In this document: positions 1 to 6,368 of the stretch, piece by piece
How the letters are laid out: each line of letters opens with the position of its first letter
Numbering within the stretch: the first letter of the stretch is position 1
Source of the DNA: Acidobacteriota bacterium
GTDB lineage: Bacteria > Acidobacteriota > Terriglobia > UBA7540
DNA length: 33,541 bases
Reading direction: 5' to 3'
Assembly (NCBI GenBank): GCA_902812415.1
Contig: CADDZJ010000041.1
Span: 1-33,541, forward strand
The notes under the pieces: generated by a model
Seen by the model: the letters and a program-made list of their open reading frames with translations, nothing else
The model's database searches: none
Told to the model about the DNA's origin: nothing
Made by a program: the position numbers and the translations under genes

Positions 1-119
1 TAAGTCGCGTGTTTGCACGAGTTAGGTCTGGGCATCACAAAAAAATGAGGAAAGTCCTGATAGTCATGCCCAAACCGCAGTCCCCACAGGCAAGATCTTT
101 TTTCCCATCTTGACAAGAT

Positions 120-308
120 GCTGAAAAACTGTCGCCCTAAAGAACTGAAACCGACGAACAACCTCTGTATTCGTTTGATTCTGCGAATATTGAGATGCTT
201 TGTGGAGTTTACCTGAGCCGAAATGCAGGGATTCTTCCGCTTCACTGCGCTCAGCGTCAGAATGACAGGCAAAAGGCTCAGCCCAACACCTCCAAATAGT
301 TTTTCAGC
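120..308. repeat. MITE-like element with 11-bp terminal inverted repeats
   Basis: The ends GCTGAAAAACT (120-130) and AGTTTTTCAGC (298-308) are exact reverse complements. The interior has no coding capacity. A degenerate partial copy of the right end (TTTCAGCAGCCTGTT) lies at 18999-19013, which supports a dispersed family. No target-site duplication was identified, so mobility is inferred only. Confidence 0.45.
228..267 (-). repeat. TCATTCTGA-type intergenic repeat, copy 1
   Basis: Read on the minus strand this is a GTCATTCTGA...GCGCAGTGAAG...GAATCCC element. Related shorter copies lie at 17953-17980 and 26861-26884. Such TCATYCTGAgcGcaGYGAAG elements are common between genes in environmental genomes; their function is unknown. 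Confidence 0.5.
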
Positions 309-325
309 AGTCTGTTTATAAGGAA

Positions 326-877
326 CTACGATGCTGTCGCGGCTCGCAGCTTCACGCGGCCATCCTCAACCGTCACTGAAAACTGAATGGAATCGCACTG
401 AAGGGATTGCTTAAGCTGGCGGGTCTTTTCGCGAACGAAGTCGTGAAAGAGTTGGGAGTCGATATTCTCGATGGCTTCACCGGCTTCGGATTTGGCGCGG
501 ATCACCGCCTGAAGGAGCCTTTCGACCTTCTCTTTTTCCTGATCAGGATCAGACCACGACACGCTAAAGCTTTCCGGTGCCGGTCCAGATCCATGCGGGC
601 GTTGGGCCAGGGGCAACACGCCCTCTTCCTTCATCTTCAATTTCTTGCGCCAGAGATCATTATGAACCGCATAGCTCTGCGTCAGTTGGTTGAAGCGAAA
701 CCGCTGCCGGAAACTCATCTCGATGGTTCCGCCGCTGTACAGCTTGATGGTCTTCTCCACGCGGAAAACAAGGTCATGAGGCGGGCGAGGCGAACCACCG
801 TTAAAGTAGGTCTCATACTCAATTTTCAGGCGGCGGAGATTATCTTCAAGTTTGCTTAAATCTTCATCAACCGTCAT
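326..877 (-). CDS. MXAN_5187 C-terminal-domain-like protein
   Basis: Cytosolic-looking protein of 183 residues, charged and without membrane segments or a signal peptide. The N-terminal third (LEDNLRRLKIEYETYFNGG, then RPPHDLVFRVEKTIKLYSGG) matches my memory of the MXAN_5187 C-terminal domain, a family of unknown function in myxobacteria and acidobacteria. The rest is predicted helical, ending in a charged region. The frame stays open upstream to 1000, but the ATG at 877 is preferred because AAGGAGG lies four bases before it and the upstream extension (many Ser/Arg/Asn) looks non-coding. It is transcribed away from the DJ-1 gene. No biochemical role can be assigned. Confidence 0.75.
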   Translation of the reverse strand: MTVDEDLSKLEDNLRRLKIEYETYFNGGSPRPPHDLVFRVEKTIKLYSGGTIEMSFRQRFRFNQLTQSYAVHNDLWRKKLKMKEEGVLPLAQRPHGSGPAPESFSVSWSDPDQEKEKVERLLQAVIRAKSEAGEAIENIDSQLFHDFVREKTRQLKQSLQCDSIQFSVTVEDGRVKLRAATAS

Positions 878-965
878 GAAACCTCCTTGCCCTGTGTGGT
901 GTAATCCGTTTTGTTTCAATCGGACGCCAAAATTATTATAACTGATGAGTAAACAGTCAATCGAC

Positions 966-997
966 ACGAGCCGTTTGGATTCACACCTGCGGCTCGT
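966..997. repeat. Inverted repeat / hairpin
   Basis: ACGAGCCG (966-973) and CGGCTCGT (990-997) are exact reverse complements around a 16-base loop, in the gap between two divergent genes. No T-run follows, so it is not an intrinsic terminator on either strand. Confidence 0.4.
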
Positions 998-1088
998 CAA
1001 TCGCTTCGGTCTCGCTCAGTTACGAGCGCGTTCGATCAGGACGTTCTCTTTGTGTTATGGAATTGGGGTTTTAAGAACGCGAAACCGA

Positions 1089-1117
1089 TTGTAAACGTTT
1101 ATCCAACTGACTAAACT
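1089..1117 (+). promoter_or_regulatory. Candidate sigma-70 promoter of the DJ-1/PfpI gene
   Basis: TTGTAA (1089-1094) and TAAACT (1112-1117) are separated by 17 bases. The start of transcription would fall near 1124, just ahead of the GGAGG ribosome-binding site at 1138-1142. Confidence 0.45.
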
Positions 1118-1148
1118 AGACGGTGACCATAACCTCTGGAGGTTCTTT

Positions 1149-1700
1149 ATGGATCTTCATGGAAAAAAGATTGCGGTTCTCGTGGCAGACCAATATCAGG
1201 AAATGGAGGTCTGGTATCCGCTGCTCCGCTTTCGTGAGGATGGCGCGGAAACGGAAGCCATCGGGGCTGAAGCCGGCAAAACTTATAACAGCAAGAAGGG
1301 TTATCCGGTGGTCGCAGACAGGTCCATCGGCGACGTACACGCAAGCGACTATGACGCCGTCGTTGTTCCTGGCGGCTGGGCGCCGGACACGCTGCGGCAG
1401 GACCCGCGCGTTCTGAAATTCGTCCGCGAAATGCACGAATCCGGAAAGGTTGTCGCCGCCATCTGCCATGCAGGCTGGGTGCTGGCGTCAGCGGATATCG
1501 TGCGCGGGCGCAAGGCCACTTGCTTCAAGGCGATCAAGGATGACCTCATCCACGCAGGGGCGAACTATGTGGATAGCGAGGTCGCCGTAGATGGAAATAT
1601 CATCACCTCCCGGATGCCGACTGATTTGCCGGCTTTCTGCCGGGAAATTGGCAAGGCGCTGGCCGCCCAACCCGCCGCTCGCAAGGCAGGCAAGGCATAA
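1149..1700 (+). CDS. DJ-1/PfpI (ThiJ) family protein
   Basis: A 183-residue single-domain protein of the class I glutamine amidotransferase-like fold, PfpI type. Family members include intracellular proteases, deglycases and stress proteins. The nucleophile elbow is visible as AAICHAGW, giving Cys106-His107; VVVPGGWAPD (residues 71-80) is the conserved glycine loop. In the N-terminal strand-loop the family motif F-E-D-x-E is read as Y-Q-E-M-E (16-20), so the position usually held by the Glu that contacts the cysteine is Gln17, with Glu18 next to it. The Ala/Lys-rich tail after about residue 168 is probably disordered. GGAGG lies six bases before the ATG. It stands alone, with the ThuA gene 153 bases downstream. 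Substrate unknown. Confidence 0.9.
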   Translation: MDLHGKKIAVLVADQYQEMEVWYPLLRFREDGAETEAIGAEAGKTYNSKKGYPVVADRSIGDVHASDYDAVVVPGGWAPDTLRQDPRVLKFVREMHESGKVVAAICHAGWVLASADIVRGRKATCFKAIKDDLIHAGANYVDSEVAVDGNIITSRMPTDLPAFCREIGKALAAQPAARKAGKA

Positions 1701-1808
1701 GGCACAAGGCTTCCATGAACGATAATGTGAAGTCGCGTGATGCCAAGTGAAGTTTGCGCATCCTTACAAAATTTCAGGAACGAACCCTAAGATTATGTTA
1801 ACTTAAAG

Positions 1809-1823
1809 TTTTACAATGTAAAA
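1809..1823. promoter_or_regulatory. Perfect palindrome upstream of the ThuA gene
   Basis: TTTTACA-A-TGTAAAA is a 7-1-7 perfect inverted repeat in an AT-rich stretch about 30 bases before the GTG start of the ThuA gene. This is the typical shape of a dimeric repressor operator. No cognate regulator is adjacent. Confidence 0.4.
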
Positions 1824-1853
1824 TAATTAAATAGCCTATTTGAGGAGCCATCA

Positions 1854-2633
1854 GTGCGGAAATTCAAAGTTGCCCGTGGAGTTGTGATTGTCGTTGCGCT
1901 CGTGGTTTCAGTATTGGCGCTCGTTCCACAACCGACGATGGCGCGCTCGCACAAGAAGGCGCATCTGCTTTTCTTTACCCTCTCGGCAGGCTTTAAGCAC
2001 GCCAGCATTCCCACCGCTGTCCAGGTGATTACCCAGATCGGGGACAAGTCCGGGGCATGGGATACGACCACTTCGCAGGATGTTTCCGTATTTACGCCGG
2101 AAAACCTTAAGCACTATGACGCCATCATGTTCTACACCACGGGTGAATTGCCGATGAGCGATGCAGAAAAGGCGGCGTTTATTCACTTCGTTCGGTCGGG
2201 ACACGGCTTCGTAGGCGTCCACAGCGCGACGGATACTTTCTACATGTGGCCCGATTATCTTGAATTGATCGGCGGTTACTTTAATGACCATCCCTGGCAT
2301 CAAAAAGTGACGGTGGATGTCATGGACCAAAACAGCCCTATCGTCGGCTTCCTGGGCAAGTCGTTCCAGGTTTATGACGAAATCTACCAGATCAGCGATT
2401 TTCAGTATAAGTCCTCACATGTGCTGCTGAAGCTCGACCCTTCTTCGGTCGATATTCACAACCCGCGCGTGTGGCGCAGATTCTATAGCTGGCCGCTGGC
2501 TTGGACTCGTCATGACGGCAAGGGACGCGTGTTTTACTGCGCCCTCGGCCACGAGGATTCCACCTGGCGCTCCGAGTGGTTCCAGAAACTGATGCAGAAC
2601 GGCATTGAGTGGAGCATGGGAACGTTGAAATGA
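1854..2633 (+). CDS. Secreted ThuA-like domain protein
   Basis: A 259-residue protein of the ThuA-like family (trehalose-utilisation-type, class I glutamine amidotransferase-like fold), which is frequent in Acidobacteriota and Planctomycetota and usually exported. An N-terminal signal peptide is clear: basic MRKFKVAR, a hydrophobic stretch (VVIVVALVVSVLALV), then a likely cleavage site near TMA-RS. Family motifs seen are LSAGFKHASIP (residues 44-54), GHGFVGVHSATDTF, LELIGGYFNDHPWHQ, and GKGRVFYCALGHEDSTW near the C terminus. The start is GTG with GAGGAG six bases upstream. A sugar-related role is usual for the family but cannot be shown here. The molybdenum hydroxylase genes begin 78 bases downstream, with no evident functional tie. 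Confidence 0.85.
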   Translation: MRKFKVARGVVIVVALVVSVLALVPQPTMARSHKKAHLLFFTLSAGFKHASIPTAVQVITQIGDKSGAWDTTTSQDVSVFTPENLKHYDAIMFYTTGELPMSDAEKAAFIHFVRSGHGFVGVHSATDTFYMWPDYLELIGGYFNDHPWHQKVTVDVMDQNSPIVGFLGKSFQVYDEIYQISDFQYKSSHVLLKLDPSSVDIHNPRVWRRFYSWPLAWTRHDGKGRVFYCALGHEDSTWRSEWFQKLMQNGIEWSMGTLK

Positions 2634-2692
2634 GTGTAACCCTGAGCCAGACGAGTAACGTCGAAAGCTTTTAGCAGGTTTTTTCTCTGATC

Positions 2693-2704
2693 TTCGACGT
2701 CGAA
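2693..2704. promoter_or_regulatory. 12-bp palindrome in the iorA-type leader
   Basis: TTCGACGTCGAA is a perfect palindrome seven bases before the ATG of the small hydroxylase subunit, where a ribosome-binding site would be expected but is not seen. Its half ACGTCGAA also occurs at 2658-2665, 39 bases upstream. A regulator binding here could block the operon, but this is inference. Confidence 0.35.
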
Positions 2705-2711
2705 CTTTGCG

Positions 2712-3197
2712 ATGGCAACCGAGATCGAGCTTGATATCAACGGGAAGCGGCGCGCTATCCATACCGAGCCTGACACCACGCTGCTCAGCGCCCTCCGCGA
2801 TCAACTGGACCTGACCGGGACGAAGTACGGGTGTGGGGAAGGCCAATGCGCCGCCTGCACCGTTCTGATGGATGGCTCCCCGCGCCGGTCGTGCCTGACA
2901 CGCGCAACCACCGCGGCCGGCAAAAAGATCGTCACCATTGAGGGCGTCGCACAGAATGGCCGCCTCCATCCTGTGCAGCAGGCTTTTCTTGAAGAGCAGG
3001 CTTTCCAGTGCGGCTATTGCACGCCGGGCATGATCCTGACGGCACTCGCGCTTTTGAAGTCAAATCCTGATCCTTCTGACGACGAGATTGCGCAATTCAT
3101 GGAGGGCAACATCTGCCGCTGCGGGACGTATCCGCGAATCGTGGCTGCCATTCACCGCGCCGCTCGGATGATGAGGAGTTCGGCTCATGAGTCATAA
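2712..3197 (+). CDS. Molybdenum hydroxylase small subunit, two [2Fe-2S] clusters (IorA/CoxS type)
   Basis: A 161-residue iron-sulfur subunit of the xanthine dehydrogenase/aldehyde oxidase family. It passes electrons from the Mo site to an external acceptor. The plant-ferredoxin-type cluster motif CGEGQCAACTV lies at about residues 41-51, with its fourth cysteine in RRSCLT; the second, C-terminal cluster uses CGYCTPG and NICRCGTY. Length is normal for the family. The stop overlaps the large-subunit start by 11 bases, so the two are translationally coupled. No FAD-binding medium subunit (CoxM type) is nearby, which suits the two-subunit isoquinoline 1-oxidoreductase-like group. No clear ribosome-binding site precedes the ATG. 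Confidence 0.92.
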   Translation: MATEIELDINGKRRAIHTEPDTTLLSALRDQLDLTGTKYGCGEGQCAACTVLMDGSPRRSCLTRATTAAGKKIVTIEGVAQNGRLHPVQQAFLEEQAFQCGYCTPGMILTALALLKSNPDPSDDEIAQFMEGNICRCGTYPRIVAAIHRAARMMRSSAHES

Positions 3198-5373
3198 GAC
3201 TGAGAATGGGCTGACCATCGAGCCTGAGCGCTATGAGCTCACAAGCCTTCCCCTCTCTCACCCGATCCCCCTCCGCCGTCTCGGGATTAATCGGCGACAA
3301 TTTTTCAAACGCCTCGGCGGAGGCGTTGCTGTCTTCCTGGTGCTGAGGTCAGGTGAAGCCTTTTCACAACAGCAACCGGCGCAGCGCCGCGGCGCATGGC
3401 GGGAGCCTCTGCCGCAGAATCTGGGCGCCTGGCTGCACATTGCCGAAAGCGGCGCCGTCACCGTCTATACCGGCAAAGCGGAGATGGGCCAGAACATCCG
3501 CACCTCCCTCAGCCAGGCCGTCGCTGAGGAACTGCATGCCGCTTTAGATTCCATCCGCCTGGTCATGGCGGATACTGAACTGACGCCGTTCGACCTTGGC
3601 ACCTTCGGCAGCCGCACCACGCCGACCATGGGACTTCAGCTTCGCAGGGTGGCCTCAGTTGCGCGTGACATGCTGATTGCCCTGGCGGGGAAACAGTGGG
3701 GTGTGAACCCTAAGGCGCTTGAAGCCGTGAACGGCGAGGTTCGCGATCCTGCAACCGGACGCATCGTCAAATATGGCGATTTAGCTCGGGGGCAGGAATT
3801 GGCAAAGGCCATCGTCGAAGCGGATCCTTTGACTCCTCCCAGCCAGTGGACGGTTGCAGGCAAATCTGTTCTAAAGATTAATGGCGTTGAGTTTGTGACC
3901 GGCGCGCACCGCTTCAGTCCCGACATCAAACGGCCAGGGATGCTTTATGCCAAGCTTCTGCGGCCGCCTTCATTCGGGGCGGAATTTAGTTTTGTCGATG
4001 TCCGCGACGCGCAGGCCGAGCCGGGCGTTACGGTGATTGCCGGCAACGATTTCGTCTCGGTTGCGGCTCCAACCGAGCAAGCCGCCATGCGCGCCCTTCA
4101 GAAGGTCCGCGCGCAATGGAAGACCACGCCTCAGATTTCCAGCCGCGACCTGTTCCGTTACCTCAAGGAGAATGCCGCCACGGAATCTGGCCATGACGCG
4201 AGCTTTGCGCGCACTCTGCAATCCATTCAGTCCAGCCTGGATGCCGCTGACCATCGGCTCGACCAAACTTACACGGTAGCCTACATCGCCCACGCCCCGC
4301 TTGAAACCCGCGCAGCGGTGGCCGAATGGGAAAACGGGAAAATCACCGTCTGGACGGGAACGCAGCGGCCCTTCGCCGTCCGCGATGAGGTGGCGCAGGC
4401 GCTGGACCTCCCCAAGGAAAGCGTTCGCGTCATCGTGCCGGATACCGGGGGAGCGTTCGGAGGCAAACACACCGGCGAGGCTGCGGTCGAAGCGGCGCGG
4501 CTGGCGCGCGCGGCGGGCCGTCCGGTGAAACTGGTCTGGACGCGCGAGGAAGAATTCACCTGGGCCTATTTCCGCCCTGCCGGAGTCATTGAAATCCGCA
4601 GCGGCGCGCGAAAAGACGGCAAGCTCACCGCCTGGGAGTTTCACAATTACAACTCGGGCGCGGCAGGGATTCGAACTCCGTATGAAGTCTCAACCGAGCG
4701 CATCGAATTTCATCCCTGCCAGGCTCCGCTGCGGCAGGGCTCCTATCGCTGCCTTGCTGCCACGGCCAACCACTTCGCGCGCGAATCGAATATGGATGAT
4801 CTGGCGCGGCTTGTTGGCTTGGATCCTCTGGAATTCCGGCGTCGGAATCTGGAGAACCAACGGCTGCTTGCGGTTCTCGAAGCGAGCGCCAGAAGCTTTG
4901 GATGGAGCGACCGGAAACGCTCACCCGGCCGGGGCTTCGGCCTGGCCTGCGGAACGGAAAAGGGAGGTTACGTCGCAACGTGCGCTGAAGTTCAGGCAGA
5001 TCGGTCGAGCGGAGCGGTGAAGGTGGTTCGGGTCGTCACAGCTTTTGACTGCGGGGCTATCGTGAATCCGGAGGGCCTCAAAAATCAGATCCAGGGCGCT
5101 ACGATGATGGGCCTGGGCGGAGCTTTGTTTGAAGCAATTGAATTTGAAAATGGCCGCATCCTGAATAATCGGTTTTCGCGCTATCGCCTGCCGCGCTTCA
5201 GCGACATGCCCCGGATCGAAGTGGCGCTCGTTGATCGCAAGGATCAACCTTCAGCCGGCGCTGGCGAAGCGCCCATCATGTGCGTCGCTCCGGCTATCCG
5301 CAATGCCATTCTGGATGCAACCGGCATCCGATTGTTCTCTCTCCCCATGGTCCCTCACGGCCTGAAGGCGTAG
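3187..5373 (+). CDS. Molybdopterin-binding aldehyde oxidase-type large subunit (IorB-like), Tat signal
   Basis: A 728-residue catalytic subunit that binds Mo-molybdopterin cytosine dinucleotide and hydroxylates an aldehyde or N-heterocycle. A twin-arginine signal is visible: NRRQFFK (Arg36-Arg37) followed by the hydrophobic GGGVAVFLVL, so the folded heterodimer is probably exported, the small subunit riding along. Cofactor motifs are GGAFGGKHTGEA, QGSYRCLAATANHFARES and the C-terminal GAGEAP, whose Glu694 is the conserved catalytic base. NLGAWLHIAESGAVTVYTGK and the GQNIRTSLSQAVAEEL segment are typical of the IorB branch. The substrate cannot be read from sequence. A likely partner would be a membrane c-type cytochrome, but none is in the window. 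Confidence 0.9.
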   Translation: MSHKTENGLTIEPERYELTSLPLSHPIPLRRLGINRRQFFKRLGGGVAVFLVLRSGEAFSQQQPAQRRGAWREPLPQNLGAWLHIAESGAVTVYTGKAEMGQNIRTSLSQAVAEELHAALDSIRLVMADTELTPFDLGTFGSRTTPTMGLQLRRVASVARDMLIALAGKQWGVNPKALEAVNGEVRDPATGRIVKYGDLARGQELAKAIVEADPLTPPSQWTVAGKSVLKINGVEFVTGAHRFSPDIKRPGMLYAKLLRPPSFGAEFSFVDVRDAQAEPGVTVIAGNDFVSVAAPTEQAAMRALQKVRAQWKTTPQISSRDLFRYLKENAATESGHDASFARTLQSIQSSLDAADHRLDQTYTVAYIAHAPLETRAAVAEWENGKITVWTGTQRPFAVRDEVAQALDLPKESVRVIVPDTGGAFGGKHTGEAAVEAARLARAAGRPVKLVWTREEEFTWAYFRPAGVIEIRSGARKDGKLTAWEFHNYNSGAAGIRTPYEVSTERIEFHPCQAPLRQGSYRCLAATANHFARESNMDDLARLVGLDPLEFRRRNLENQRLLAVLEASARSFGWSDRKRSPGRGFGLACGTEKGGYVATCAEVQADRSSGAVKVVRVVTAFDCGAIVNPEGLKNQIQGATMMGLGGALFEAIEFENGRILNNRFSRYRLPRFSDMPRIEVALVDRKDQPSAGAGEAPIMCVAPAIRNAILDATGIRLFSLPMVPHGLKA

Positions 5374-5433
5374 ACTTCAATCCCGAGCAGGGGCGGACGG
5401 CGTCCGCATGCGTGAAAAGGCTGGGAGACTCGC

Positions 5434-5440
5434 TGTAGCG
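5434..5440 (+). repeat. Possible half copy of the TGTAGCG repeat
   Basis: TGTAGCGGTGATATC beginning at 5434 resembles the two arms of the TGTAGCG doublet at 25695-25794 (shared core TGTAGCGnTGrynTC). The match is short and could be chance. Confidence 0.2.
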
Positions 5441-5471
5441 GTGATATCCCGCACGCCTGAACTATTGAAAA

Positions 5472-5537
5472 TGAAAACCGGCGGTGAGAGCCTGCCCTGA
5501 GCGGAGCGCAGGGACGCCACCATAAGGGCGGTTTTCA
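5472..5537. terminator. Large inverted repeat between convergent genes
   Basis: TGAAAACCG (5472-5480) pairs exactly with CGGTTTTCA (5529-5537); inside it CCCTG (5495-5499) pairs with CAGGG (5509-5513). It lies between the convergent large hydroxylase subunit and LysE genes, and the outer arm reads CGGTTTTCA on both strands. This could act as a bidirectional terminator, though the T-run is only four bases long. Confidence 0.45.
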
Positions 5538-5577
5538 CACCGATTCGGCCGCCCTAAGCGCATGCCATACGCCCCCG

Positions 5578-6195
5578 CTATTTCCCCAGATACGCAGCAT
5601 TGATGAGGTACCCGATTCCCAGTACCACCAGCAATAGATTGGCCACCAGCATGAGGCGCTGTTTGAACTTCTTATGGAGGCTAGCGCCCCAGTAAAGCAG
5701 CCAGACGGAAAAAATAGCCGCGCCGTAGTATCCGGCCAGCCCCCCAATGAAAAACGGCGCGACGCGCCAATAGCCTATGATGCGGCCTTGCGCCAGAATT
5801 GGCCCGGCGATGGTGAGCCAATATATCCAGGTTCCGGGCGCGGTGAGTTCCGTGAGCGAGGCGGCGATGACGCCGGCATAGGTGAGGCTTTCCGACTTCT
5901 CGAGTTCTTCGCGGGTTTTTCGCCGCATCTCATAGAGGGAATATCCGGCAAAAATGAGCAGAGTCGCGCCGCCGATGTAAGCCACAGCGTGAGCGATGTT
6001 GTGCGGAACATAGCGGAAGAAGAACAGGGTGACCACCAGCAGCGCGCCGTCAATGGCAAGCGGCGGGCCTACCAGAATCAGGATCGCGCGACGCCAGCGA
6101 TGAAGCGCCGCTTGAGTGATCGCGATGAGGTGGAGCGGGCTGGGCATCAGTCCCCCAACAATGCCCATCCCGACTCCGAGCAGGAATAAGTTCAT
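5578..6195 (-). CDS. LysE/RhtB-family exporter-like membrane protein
   Basis: A 205-residue inner-membrane protein with about six hydrophobic segments, the size and layout of the LysE/RhtB amino-acid exporter family. The first segment reads GVGMGIVGGLMPSPLHLIAI, and the family-type P-x-P turn (MPSPLH) is present. Next come LILVGPPLAIDGALLVVTLF and AVAYIGGATLLIFAGYSLYE, then a charged cytoplasmic loop (MRRKTREELEKSES), and three further helices, the last being VANLLLVVLGIGYLINAAYL. It stands alone on the minus strand, divergent from the aminotransferase gene 173 bases away. Substrate is unknown; homologues export basic or neutral amino acids. Confidence 0.8.
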   Translation of the reverse strand: MNLFLLGVGMGIVGGLMPSPLHLIAITQAALHRWRRAILILVGPPLAIDGALLVVTLFFFRYVPHNIAHAVAYIGGATLLIFAGYSLYEMRRKTREELEKSESLTYAGVIAASLTELTAPGTWIYWLTIAGPILAQGRIIGYWRVAPFFIGGLAGYYGAAIFSVWLLYWGASLHKKFKQRLMLVANLLLVVLGIGYLINAAYLGK

Positions 6196-6273
6196 GACTC
6201 TTTGATTTCGTCCACCGCCGCCGAATGAAAAAGCGCGAAGAGATCAGGAAACCAGAATAGCAGATGCGCTTGC

Positions 6274-6303
6274 TTGACACAGACCTTCAGCACCCCCTAG
6301 CAT
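6274..6303 (+). promoter_or_regulatory. Candidate promoter of the aminotransferase gene
   Basis: TTGACA (6274-6279) matches the -35 consensus; TAGCAT (6298-6303) at 18 bases' spacing is a fair -10. A leader of about 60 bases and a GAGGA site at 6360-6364 would follow. Confidence 0.4.
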
Positions 6304-6368
6304 GGGGCATTACGCCTGCGATATTTCATCGGCGAACGCAATTCTGAATCTTCATTCACGAGGACTCT

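Larger units (their letters stand above)
1..325. other. Gene-free left edge with a short inverted-repeat element
   Basis: No convincing gene is visible. The stretch contains an 11-base perfect inverted repeat, GCTGAAAAACT at 120-130 and AGTTTTTCAGC at 298-308, bounding a 189-base segment that carries a TCATTCTGA-type repeat at 228-267. A GAGGAAAGTCC string near 47-57 resembles the start of RNase P RNA but nothing else of that RNA follows. Confidence 0.6.

Noticed and set aside
47-57. GAGGAAAGTCC, as at the 5' end of RNase P RNA
   Set aside because: The following sequence lacks every other conserved RNase P region, and the expected length does not fit before the next gene.
3970-4644. 224-codon minus-strand frame opposite the hydroxylase large subunit
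   Set aside because: Antisense shadow; no start signal or family match.
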